The notes under the pieces were generated by a model. The model was not told the origin of the DNA, made no database searches, and saw nothing but the letters and a program-made list of their open reading frames with translations. Both the position numbers and the translations under genes were made by a program. A stretch of 47,933 nt of DNA from Candidatus Omnitrophota bacterium. GTDB lineage: Bacteria; Omnitrophota; Gorgyraeia; Zapsychrales; Fredricksoniimonadaceae. Shown here in pieces: positions 1 through 7,273 of this stretch (position 1 is its first letter; each line of letters opens with the position of its first letter). The DNA is taken from the NCBI GenBank assembly GCA_015233675.1, contig JADFXH010000001.1:273138-321070 (forward strand). The letters run 5' to 3'.

Positions 1-304
1 TTTTTCTGCCCTCTGCTCTGCGTACTATCCGTAATCCTTCATTAACCTTTTTAAGCTCCACCTTGAGTGCGCGCCTCTGTGAAATCTGCTTAAGCAAGTC
101 CACCGGCTTTTCTTTACCTAAATATTTATGCACTATCTTGTCGCCGACCCGCTTTTGCAAATAATAATAAACCGCCCCGGAAATCCTGCGCTCCTTGACG
201 CTACCTGACGGCAAAGACATCAGTTCCTTTGCAATCCGTTCCTTTAAGTCGCTATAATGCTTTTTGCCTTCTACTAAAACTCCTTTTAAGACATCCATCA
301 TCAT
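1..304 (-). CDS. small basic protein of unknown function, cut by the left edge
   Basis: About 101 residues are visible from the start at 304; the C-terminus lies outside the window. The start is the first of three consecutive ATG codons, preceded by a good AGGAGG-type ribosome binding site. The protein is lysine/arginine rich. It has a central stretch reading roughly LPSGSVKERRISGAVYYYL followed by KYLGK, then a helical charged tail. That SGS-x-ERRI-x-G-x-YYYL...KYLGK pattern resembles small DUF6788-like proteins in my memory, but I could not check this and assign no function. An 11-base inverted repeat lies directly upstream (312-351), which would suit an autoregulated gene such as an antitoxin or small regulator. 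That role is inference from the operator alone. Confidence 0.7.
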   Translation of the reverse strand, partial: MMMDVLKGVLVEGKKHYSDLKERIAKELMSLPSGSVKERRISGAVYYYLQKRVGDKIVHKYLGKEKPVDLLKQISQRRALKVELKKVNEGLRIVRRAEGRK

Positions 305-311
305 CCTCCTC

Positions 312-351
312 TTACACTACAATAATACCATAATTTGTATTTGTAGTGTAA
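312..351 (-). promoter_or_regulatory. palindromic operator/promoter before the left-edge gene
   Basis: TTACACTACAA at 312-322 is repeated exactly as its reverse complement TTGTAGTGTAA at 341-351, with 18 bases between. On the minus strand one arm overlaps a TTTACA-like -35 and a TATTAT-like -10 sits next to the other arm, 19 bases away. The ribosome binding site follows at once. The layout fits a repressor site over its own promoter. It could also form a hairpin in the 5' leader of the mRNA. Confidence 0.55.
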
Positions 352-386
352 ATATTTAATTAAAATTATTACACCCCATTCTAAAT

Positions 387-420
387 AAAAAACCCCTTGC
401 AATTTTCCAATCACAAGAGG
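387..420 (-). terminator. intrinsic terminator of the tmRNA gene
   Basis: On the minus strand CCTCTTG (420-414) can pair with CAAGGGG (399-393), with one G-T pair, across a 14-base loop. A run of six T follows (392-387). It lies 55 bases past the encoded CCA end of ssrA. Confidence 0.7.
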
Positions 421-475
421 CCAAAACGCTGAATAACTAATATTTTTCAAGTTACTGAAATCAAATAAGTTACAA

Positions 476-913
476 TGGTGGAGGTGCCGGGAATTGAACC
501 CGGGTCCTTGAGTCTCGTAATATAAGCTTCTACATGTGTAGGATGTCTACTTTTCTCTCATCCCTTACCCTCCGGCAAACAGGATTGTTTCGGGACCAGC
601 CTCCTAAGTTCTCGCCTCAATGCCGAAGACAATCATTGAGGCCAGCCTGCTTTTGACCGTTTATCTTACTAGCAGGCGTTGCAAGTAAACGGGCTTAGTT
701 ACAGTGTAACTAAGGCTTAGACAGCGAGACCGAAGGCCATTGGCATAGGAGCCGGTGCAACAGGCGCCTTTGCAACAGCAGCTTCGAAATCGCTGAACAT
801 TAACGGTTTAGCGTTAGCGTTTAATTTGTGCTTAGAGTATTTTACGAGGCCTACCAAGCTTCCTCGACACGCGACCTATACCCGACTAACACAAGTCGAA
901 ACCAATCACCCCC
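476..913 (-). ncRNA. ssrA: transfer-messenger RNA (tmRNA), single-piece type
   Basis: This RNA rescues stalled ribosomes with SmpB and tags the unfinished protein for degradation. The 5' end GGGGGTG (913-907) pairs with CACCTCC near the 3' end. The T-arm sequence GGGTTCAATTCCC and an encoded CCA finish the tRNA-like half at 476. The gene is about 438 bases, on the long side for the class. The tag frame reads from a likely GCT resume codon (818-816) to TAA (719-717) and gives 33 residues. It begins ANAKPLMFSDF, is rich in Ala and Pro in the middle, and ends AFGLAV. The hydrophobic end is what ClpXP-type proteases expect. The resume codon is inferred from the frame and from the usual alanine start. 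smpB lies just upstream on the same strand. Confidence 0.95.
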
Positions 914-937
914 ATAAGAAAGAACGGAACCATCTAT

Positions 938-966
938 ACTATAACGCAAAAATAAAATTTTAGCAA
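938..966 (-). promoter_or_regulatory. predicted sigma70-type promoter of ssrA
   Basis: On the minus strand TTGCTA (966-961) and TATAGT (943-938) are 17 bases apart. The -10 lies about 24 bases before the mature tmRNA 5' end, leaving a short leader of the kind RNase P removes. Confidence 0.5.
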
Positions 967-1041
967 ATTAAGTAACTGCTGGCCCCTGAGGTAAACCCGA
1001 AGATTTTTTACTAAAAAATGATACCAAGTTGTTCTTTGATA

Positions 1042-1066
1042 GATCCTTCGCTTCGCTCAGGATGAC
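1042..1066. repeat. dispersed imperfect hairpin repeat, GATCCTTCGC...AGGATGAC type
   Basis: A 25-base imperfect palindrome reading GATCCTTCGC, then TTCGCTCAGGATGAC, just past the smpB stop codon. ATCCT pairs with AGGAT. Sequences of this type recur in many environmental bacterial genomes (from memory). A decayed relative sits at 30286-30312 between mlaF and mlaD. Together with the AT-rich 914-1041 stretch it makes up the smpB-ssrA gap, which holds no other gene that I see. Confidence 0.55.
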
Positions 1067-1073
1067 GGGAGAA

Positions 1074-1523
1074 TTATTTACTACGCTTAACAGACCGGTC
1101 TATTTCCCTTTTAACTTCGCGTTTCTTAATGTCTTCGCGCTTGTCGTACAATTTCTTGCCCTGCCCTACAGCGATTTCTACCTTGACCCAGCCACGTTTA
1201 TTAAAATAAATCTTGGTAGGAATGAGCGTCAGCCCTTTCCGGGTCAAGTGCCCATTGATACGCTCAACTTCTTTGGCATGCACCAAAAGTTTACGCGGGC
1301 GGGCCGGCTCATCATTTAGGTAAGAGGCCTGCTCATAGGGGTTGATATGCAGATTATAAAGATAAAGCTCTCCTTTATCAATATGGGCAAAAGCATCAGT
1401 AAAACTTGCCCCGCCCGCACGCAGGGACTTTACTTCTCCTCCGTTTAAGGCAATTCCGCATTCCCATTTATCGAGAAGAAAATAGTTGTGATAGGCTTTT
1501 TTGTTGGTGGCGATGGTTGTCAT
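1074..1523 (-). CDS. smpB: SsrA-binding protein SmpB
   Basis: A 149-residue protein, the usual length for SmpB, which binds the tRNA-like end of tmRNA and carries it into stalled ribosomes. Family signatures are visible in order: ATNKKAYHNYFLLDKWECGI near the N-terminus, ALNGGEVKSLRAG, then NLHINPYEQASY, and the basic C-terminal tail ending KREIDRSVKRSK, which becomes helical in the mRNA channel. I start at ATG 1523 (MTTIATNKK) because the family begins there; the frame stays open further upstream but that part has no family similarity. No strong ribosome binding site is seen. ssrA follows 160 bases downstream on the same strand. Confidence 0.95.
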   Translation of the reverse strand: MTTIATNKKAYHNYFLLDKWECGIALNGGEVKSLRAGGASFTDAFAHIDKGELYLYNLHINPYEQASYLNDEPARPRKLLVHAKEVERINGHLTRKGLTLIPTKIYFNKRGWVKVEIAVGQGKKLYDKREDIKKREVKREIDRSVKRSK

Positions 1524-1578
1524 ATAAATAATGATAACCCAGGGTTGCCGAGCAAGCAATAGGGAATATGGCTTCTTG

Positions 1579-1607
1579 TTGACAGACAATTTTCATACCG
1601 TTATACT
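1579..1607 (+). promoter_or_regulatory. sigma70-type promoter for tRNA-Leu (and probably aceE)
   Basis: TTGACA at 1579-1584 and TATACT at 1602-1607 are exactly 17 bases apart. The predicted start near 1614 leaves a leader of about 30 bases before tRNA-Leu. No terminator is visible between the tRNA and aceE, so read-through into the pyruvate dehydrogenase operon is likely. Confidence 0.75.
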
Positions 1608-1643
1608 GAAGTGCTTTTACTAAAGCGCGCCATTGATTTCTTT

Positions 1644-1725
1644 GCCGGGGTGGCGGAATTGGTATACGCGTACGTCTCAGAAGCGTATGGCGAAAGCCTT
1701 GAGAGTTCAAATCTCTCCTCCGGCA
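1644..1725 (+). tRNA. tRNA-Leu, anticodon CAG
   Basis: The acceptor stem GCCGGGG pairs with CTCCGGC (one G-T pair). The anticodon loop CTCAGAA gives CAG, which reads CUG leucine codons. The variable arm around TGGCGAAAGCC is long, as expected for a class II leucine tRNA, and the T-arm carries GTTCAAAT. Discriminator A is at 1725. The CCA end is not encoded, unlike in ssrA. aceE starts 21 bases downstream. Confidence 0.93.
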
Positions 1726-1746
1726 TTTAAATAAAATGGAACCCTT

Positions 1747-4422
1747 ATGAGTGATGACGTAGATAATAAAAAAAATCCAGCGATGGATGACAGTGAACTT
1801 AAGGATTGGCTGGCTTCACTCGACTACATCCTTAAGAACGATCCCCCTGACCGGGTGCAATATCTCCTGCAGCAACTTCAAATCCGGGCCCAGGAATCAG
1901 GAGTTACCCTCCCTTTTACTTATAATACTCCCTATATAAACACCATTGCCAAAGACAAGCAGTCGCCTTTCCCGGGAAACCGCGAATTAGAGCGCCGTAT
2001 TAAATCCATCATCCGCTGGAATGCCATGGCCATGGTGGTACGCGCCAATAAATTAGCCGATGGGATCGGGGGGCATATTTCAACCTATGCCTCTAGTGCA
2101 ACTCTTTATGAAATCGGATTTAATCATTTTTTTCGAGGGGGCACAGAAACCAGCAACGGAGATATGATTTATTTCCAGGGCCATGCTTCCCCCGGCATTT
2201 ATGCCCGCGCCTTTATGGAAGGGCGCTTAACGGAAACTCATTTAAACAATTTCCGCAGGGAACTTTCTGCCGGAGGGGGGCTCTCTTCTTATCCCCACCC
2301 TTGGCTCATGCCCTCTTTTTGGCAATTCCCCACGGTTTCTATGGGACTCTCTCCCTTAATGGGTATTTATCAGGCCCGGTTTAACCGCTATTTAGAAGAC
2401 CGCGGCCTTAAACCTCAAGATGATAATAAAGTCTGGGTTTTCATGGGTGACGGGGAATCCGATGAACCCGAGTCTTTGGGCGCTTTGACCATGGCCTCAA
2501 GGGAAAAGTTGGATAATTTGATTTTTGTCATCAACTGCAACTTACAACGTTTAGACGGACCGGTGCGCGGCAACGGAAAAATCATCCAGGAATTAGAAGC
2601 CCTTTTCAGGGGCGCCGGCTGGAATGTGATTAAAGTCATATGGGGTGATGATTGGGACCCATTATTGGAAAAAGATAATGAAGGATTATTGGCCCGGCGC
2701 ATGGGGGAAGTCGTAGACGGTGAATATCAAAAATACTCAGTTTCCTCCGGCGCCTATATCCGTGAACATTTTTTTGGCAAAGACCCGCGATTGCTTAAGA
2801 TGGTTGAACATTTATCCGATGAACAAATACACCGCCTGAAACGCGGCGGCCATGATCCCGAAAAGGTCTATGCGGCTTATAAAGCTGCGGTAGAATACAA
2901 AGGCGCTCCCACGGTTATCCTGGCGCATACTATCAAAGGTTACGGTTTGGGAGAATCCGGTGAAGGCAAAAATATCACTCATCAACAAAAAAAGCTCAAT
3001 GAACAGGAGCTCAAAGAATTCCGGACGCGTTTTAACATCCCTATCTCCGACACCGATGTTGCCCAAGCGCCTTTTTACAGGCCTAGTGAAGATTCCCCGG
3101 AGATGCAGTACCTGCATGAACGCCGCAAAACTTTAGGAGGACACCTCCCCACGCGGCGCACACATTCAACGCTCCTCCAAGCCCCGTCAGAAGAAATTTT
3201 TACAGAATTTTATAAAGGCACCGAAGGCCGCTCGGTATCGACGACCATGGCTTATGTGCGTGTGGTGGCCAAACTGCTTCGTGACGAAACTATCGGCAAA
3301 TTTATTGTCCCCATTATTCCCGATGAAGCACGCACCTTCGGTATGGAAGGGCTCTTTCGTCAATGCGGAATTTATTCGCATGCCGGCCAGCTCTATGAGC
3401 CTGTGGATTCAGAAAGCCTGATATATTATAAAGAAGCTAAAGACGGCCAAATATTGGAAGAAGGCATCAATGAAGCCGGAGCCATCTCATCTTTTATTGC
3501 TGCCGGAACAGCCTATGCCAGTCATAACATTAATATGATCCCCTTTTATACCTATTATTCCATGTTCGGCCCTCAACGCGTGGGTGATTTTGTATGGGCC
3601 GCCGGAGACTTGCGCACAAAAGGATTCCTCGTCGGAGCAACCTCAGGGAGGACCACTTTAAACGGTGAAGGACTGCAGCATCAGGACGGCCATACGCATC
3701 TTCTGACATCAACAGTACCCAATTTGATTTCCTATCACCCTGCTTTTGCCTATGAAATAGCAGTAATTATCCGCCGCGGCATTGAACGTATGTACGAAAA
3801 ACAGGAAAGCGTATTCTATTATATTTCCGTGGGCAATGAAAACTACTGCATGCCCCCTATGCCAGAAGGAATCAAAGAAGGCATTATCAAGGGAATGTAT
3901 CGTTTCGCCCAATCATCTAAACCGTCAGACTTAAAAGCACATTTATTTGGCTCCGGTGCTATCATGAACCAGGTTTTAGCAGCCCAAAAAATCCTGGAAA
4001 CCAAATACAATGTCTCCACCGACGTATGGTCAGTGACAAGCTACAATGAATTGCGCCGTGAAGCGTTGCATGCTCAACGTGAAAATTTATTGAATGGCAA
4101 AAACATTCGAGTCCCTTATGTGACACAGCTGTTACGAAATGAAAAAGGCGTTTTTGTTTCAGCCTCTGATTACATGAAAATATTGGGGGATTCTATCCGT
4201 CAATGGGTCCCGGGCCCCTATACCGTGCTTGGCACTGACGGATTCGGACGCTCGGAGAGCCGTGAAGCCCTGCGTGATTTCTTTGAGGTGGATGCTAAAC
4301 ATATAGTCTGGGCCGCCCTGACAACTTTACATGAACAAAAACAAATCGGCGATGAGGCACTAATGAAAGCTCAAGGTGAATTGAAAATAAACCCCCAAAA
4401 GCTGAATCCGATGATTTCGTAG
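1747..4422 (+). CDS. aceE: pyruvate dehydrogenase E1 component, homodimeric (AceE) type
   Basis: An 891-residue thiamine-diphosphate enzyme that decarboxylates pyruvate and passes the acetyl group to the lipoyl arm of E2. The length matches the fused, homodimeric E1 of the E. coli type. The thiamine-diphosphate motif runs from GDGESDE (residues 234-240) to NCNLQRLDGPVRGN (263-276). Other family blocks are YFQGHASPGIYARAF (142-156) and the stretch around AGGGLSSYPHPWLMPSFWQF (175-194). The C-terminal half holds the transketolase pyrimidine-binding and C-terminal domains, including GLQHQDGHTHL. The ribosome binding site is weak. It is the first gene of aceE-aceF-lpd, with the tRNA-Leu promoter as the nearest recognisable start signal. 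Confidence 0.96.
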   Translation: MSDDVDNKKNPAMDDSELKDWLASLDYILKNDPPDRVQYLLQQLQIRAQESGVTLPFTYNTPYINTIAKDKQSPFPGNRELERRIKSIIRWNAMAMVVRANKLADGIGGHISTYASSATLYEIGFNHFFRGGTETSNGDMIYFQGHASPGIYARAFMEGRLTETHLNNFRRELSAGGGLSSYPHPWLMPSFWQFPTVSMGLSPLMGIYQARFNRYLEDRGLKPQDDNKVWVFMGDGESDEPESLGALTMASREKLDNLIFVINCNLQRLDGPVRGNGKIIQELEALFRGAGWNVIKVIWGDDWDPLLEKDNEGLLARRMGEVVDGEYQKYSVSSGAYIREHFFGKDPRLLKMVEHLSDEQIHRLKRGGHDPEKVYAAYKAAVEYKGAPTVILAHTIKGYGLGESGEGKNITHQQKKLNEQELKEFRTRFNIPISDTDVAQAPFYRPSEDSPEMQYLHERRKTLGGHLPTRRTHSTLLQAPSEEIFTEFYKGTEGRSVSTTMAYVRVVAKLLRDETIGKFIVPIIPDEARTFGMEGLFRQCGIYSHAGQLYEPVDSESLIYYKEAKDGQILEEGINEAGAISSFIAAGTAYASHNINMIPFYTYYSMFGPQRVGDFVWAAGDLRTKGFLVGATSGRTTLNGEGLQHQDGHTHLLTSTVPNLISYHPAFAYEIAVIIRRGIERMYEKQESVFYYISVGNENYCMPPMPEGIKEGIIKGMYRFAQSSKPSDLKAHLFGSGAIMNQVLAAQKILETKYNVSTDVWSVTSYNELRREALHAQRENLLNGKNIRVPYVTQLLRNEKGVFVSASDYMKILGDSIRQWVPGPYTVLGTDGFGRSESREALRDFFEVDAKHIVWAALTTLHEQKQIGDEALMKAQGELKINPQKLNPMIS

Positions 4423-4436
4423 TATATAGTATTTAG

Positions 4437-4534
4437 ATTCCCGCTTTCGCGGGAATGACATTGTCTTGTTAAGAAAATGACATTGTTTTGTTAAGAAAAT
4501 GACATTATTTTTTTAAGAAAATAGCATTATTTAA
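4437..4534. repeat. REP-like hairpin followed by a 22-bp tandem repeat
   Basis: A perfect 8-bp stem, ATTCCCGC and GCGGGAAT with a TTTC loop, lies at 4437-4456. Its right edge runs into a tandem array with a 22-base unit (ATGACATTGTCTTGTTAAGA plus AA) at 4455-4476, 4477-4498 and 4499-4520, with a partial, degenerate fourth unit to about 4534. The last unit runs into the aceF ribosome binding site AAAGAGGA. It fills nearly the whole aceE-aceF gap. The hairpin lacks a T-run and is not a classical terminator. Confidence 0.85.
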
Positions 4535-4544
4535 AGAGGATGTT

Positions 4545-5852
4545 ATGGCTGAATTTAAACTTCCTGAACTGGGTGAGAATATTTCCCAAGGCACCGTCAC
4601 CAAAATTTTAGTCAAAATTGGGGATACCATCAAAAAAGGACAAAATGTCCTGGAATTGGAAACTGATAAGGCTGTTTTGGAAGTACCTTCCAGTACCGAA
4701 GGGATCGTCAATGAAATCTTGATAAAAAGCGGTACAGTTATTAAAGTCGGGCAGTTGATTTTTAAGATTGGAAACGAATCTGTAGCTGCACCTTCAGCCC
4801 CACCAGCAGCAACAGAGAAACCCAGTGTAAGCACAAAAGACGACGCACCAATTTCTTCTGAAAAGAATGCTCCGCTCCCTGCGGTCGCCCGCAATGACAC
4901 CGTGTTGAATGACACTCTTCCCATTGACACATCGACCGCATCCCCTCATGTTCCCGTGCGCCAAGATATCCCTGCCGCCCCGTCAGTGCGTTTATTGGCG
5001 CGCGAATTAGGCATTGATATCGCCTTGGTTGGCGGAACAGGCCCGGGCGGGCGTATTTCCAATGAGGATGTGAAAGCCTATTGCAAAAAGCTTAACACCT
5101 CCCGCCCCACCGGCGGCGGTATAAGTGCGGCCTTTCATCCTCTTCCCGATTTTACCAAATGGGGACCTGTGCACCGTGAGGCCATGAATAATGTCCGCAA
5201 AAAAACCGCGGAGCATTTATCCCTGGCATGGACCAGCATCCCTCATGTGACCCAATTCGACAAGGCCGATATCACTGAATTGGAAAAATTGCGTAAAAGC
5301 ATTTCCAAACCTGATAAAAAATTTTCCATAACGCCTTTCATCATTAAAGTCATCGCCGCGGCCATGAAAAAATTCCCGCAATTTAATGCCAGTGTTGACA
5401 TGACCACACAAGAAATAATCTTTAAAGATTATGTCCATATCGGAGTCGCGGTTGACACTGACCGGGGACTTTTGGTCCCTGTCTTGAAAAATGTAGACAA
5501 AATGTCTGTGCTGCAGATCTCCGATGAGCTAACCGCTATGGCTGAGAGGGCGCGTTTGCATAAAACCACCATCGAAGAAATGCAGGGCGGGTGTTTTACG
5601 GTTTCCAATTTAGGAGGCATCGGAGGGACATTCTTTACTCCCATCATTAATTGGCCGGAGGTCGCCGTTTTGGGAGTTTCTAGGGGCGCCATGGAGCCGG
5701 CATTCATGGATGGATACTGCTCCCCCAGGCTCATGCTACCGCTATCTTTGTCTTACGACCACCGTATCATTGACGGCGCTGACGGCGCCCGCTTTATCCG
5801 GTGGGTGTGTGAGGCTATCCAGCAACCTTTTTTATTGGACTTGAATAAATGA
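4545..5852 (+). CDS. aceF: dihydrolipoamide acetyltransferase, pyruvate dehydrogenase E2
   Basis: A 435-residue E2 core protein that moves acetyl groups to coenzyme A. It has one N-terminal lipoyl domain (1-80) with the lipoylated Lys42 in ETDKA, an Ala/Pro/Ser/Thr-rich linker (80-143), an E1/E3-binding domain (146-182, SVRLLARELGIDI and GPGGRISNEDV), a second linker, and the catalytic acyltransferase domain from about 205. The active-site motif is DHRIIDGADG with His406 and Asp410. Enteric E2 partners of AceE-type E1 carry up to three lipoyl domains; this one has a single one. DNA for the first linker (around 4870-4930) contains several AATGACA-like blocks resembling the REP-type repeats nearby. 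It overlaps lpd by four bases (ATGA). Confidence 0.95.
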   Translation: MAEFKLPELGENISQGTVTKILVKIGDTIKKGQNVLELETDKAVLEVPSSTEGIVNEILIKSGTVIKVGQLIFKIGNESVAAPSAPPAATEKPSVSTKDDAPISSEKNAPLPAVARNDTVLNDTLPIDTSTASPHVPVRQDIPAAPSVRLLARELGIDIALVGGTGPGGRISNEDVKAYCKKLNTSRPTGGGISAAFHPLPDFTKWGPVHREAMNNVRKKTAEHLSLAWTSIPHVTQFDKADITELEKLRKSISKPDKKFSITPFIIKVIAAAMKKFPQFNASVDMTTQEIIFKDYVHIGVAVDTDRGLLVPVLKNVDKMSVLQISDELTAMAERARLHKTTIEEMQGGCFTVSNLGGIGGTFFTPIINWPEVAVLGVSRGAMEPAFMDGYCSPRLMLPLSLSYDHRIIDGADGARFIRWVCEAIQQPFLLDLNK

Positions 5853-7261
5853 AATCTTCCCTACAACTTGTTGTTATCGGTGCCGGGCCCGGCGGTTACG
5901 CCGCGGCTTTTTTAGCTGCTGACCTGGGCATGGAAGTTGCTATCATCGAAAAAGAACCCAACCCCGGCGGTGTTTGTCTTTATCGCGGATGCATCCCCTC
6001 TAAAGCCTTTTTGCATGTGGCTAAAATCATCAGCGAAGCCAAACACGCTCAAGCTTTTGGCATCGAATACAATGAACCAAAAATAGATATTAATAAACTG
6101 CGCGACTGGAAAAAAAGTGTGGTCAGCAAATTGACAGGAGGGTTAGGCCAATTGGCCCGTGCGAGAAAAATCAGATATATTCAAGGTGAAGCAAGTTTTG
6201 TCAGTTCCGATACCCTGAAAGTCACAAGAACTGACGGCTCCATAGAAGAATTGTCTTTCCAAAAAGCGATCTTAGCAACAGGATCCCGGCCTGCCGTAAT
6301 ACCTAATCTGCCCGCATCGCCTGATATTTGGGATTCTTCGCGGGCGTTGGACCTGGAAACTATTCCTGAGAATCTTTTAGTGGTCGGCGGCGGTTATATC
6401 GGAATGGAATTAGGTACCGTCTACCATGCATTAGGATCTAAAGTTTCGGCGGTGGAAATGACGCCCGGCCTTTTACCCGGCGCGGACCGTGACCTGACGG
6501 ATGTCCTTTACAAACGGGTTAAAGGATTGTTTACAAAAATTATGCTCGAGACTAGGGTCATTAAAATGGAAACCATTAAAAGCGGCATAACCGTCACCTT
6601 CGCTGACAAAGAAGGCAAAGAGTTTAAAGAAGATTACAATAAAGTGCTGGTTTCTATCGGACGGCGTCCCAATTCGGAAAATATTGGACTTCAAAATACC
6701 AAAGTCAAGATCACATCCCCGGGCTTCGTTGAAATTAATGACCAGCGCCAAACTGCAGATCCAAGTATTTATGCCATCGGTGACATTGCCGGAAACCCGA
6801 TGCTGGCCCACAAAGCTTCTCACGAAGGGCGTGTAGCAGTTGAGGCAATTTCCGGAAAACGCGTAGCCTTTGAACCACAGGCCATTCCCGCCGTCGTCTT
6901 TACCGACCCGGAAATAGCCTGGTGCGGATTAACTGAAATTGATGCTGCCAAAGAAGGACGCGAAGTTCGGGTGGTCAAATTCCCTTGGGCGGCGTCAGGA
7001 CGCGCGCTTACAATTGACCGGACAGAAGGCTTAACTAAACTCATCATTGACCCCAAAACTCAACGCATATTGGGAATGGGCATTGTCGGAGACGGTGCCG
7101 GAGAAATGATTGCTGAAGGGGTTGTGGCCATTGAAATGGGCGCCGTGGCCCAAGATTTAAAACTTTCTATCCATCCTCATCCTACTTTGTCGGAAACTAT
7201 CATGGAAGCCGCTGAAAGTTTCTTTGGACACAGTACGCATATTTATAAACCTAAAAAATAA
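5849..7261 (+). CDS. lpd: dihydrolipoamide dehydrogenase (E3)
   Basis: A 470-residue FAD flavoprotein that re-oxidises the dihydrolipoyl arm of AceF and makes NADH. The FAD-binding motif GAGPGG is at 11-16. The redox-active disulfide is in GGVCLYRGCIPSK (Cys43/Cys48). The NAD-binding glycine motif VVGGGYIGMELG lies near 175-190, the second FAD motif YAIGDIAGNPMLAHKA near 310, and the catalytic pair sits in HPHPTLSE (His444, Glu449). It closes the operon: no gene follows on this strand and the next gene converges 12 bases away. Confidence 0.96.
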   Translation: MKSSLQLVVIGAGPGGYAAAFLAADLGMEVAIIEKEPNPGGVCLYRGCIPSKAFLHVAKIISEAKHAQAFGIEYNEPKIDINKLRDWKKSVVSKLTGGLGQLARARKIRYIQGEASFVSSDTLKVTRTDGSIEELSFQKAILATGSRPAVIPNLPASPDIWDSSRALDLETIPENLLVVGGGYIGMELGTVYHALGSKVSAVEMTPGLLPGADRDLTDVLYKRVKGLFTKIMLETRVIKMETIKSGITVTFADKEGKEFKEDYNKVLVSIGRRPNSENIGLQNTKVKITSPGFVEINDQRQTADPSIYAIGDIAGNPMLAHKASHEGRVAVEAISGKRVAFEPQAIPAVVFTDPEIAWCGLTEIDAAKEGREVRVVKFPWAASGRALTIDRTEGLTKLIIDPKTQRILGMGIVGDGAGEMIAEGVVAIEMGAVAQDLKLSIHPHPTLSETIMEAAESFFGHSTHIYKPKK

Positions 7262-7273
7262 AAAAGAGGAGTA

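Noticed and set aside
1029-1319. Plus-strand open frame opposite smpB
   Set aside because: It is antisense to smpB, begins in a repeat, and shows no family features.
4437-4456. Terminator of aceE
   Set aside because: The hairpin has no T-run after it, and aceF and lpd clearly continue the operon.
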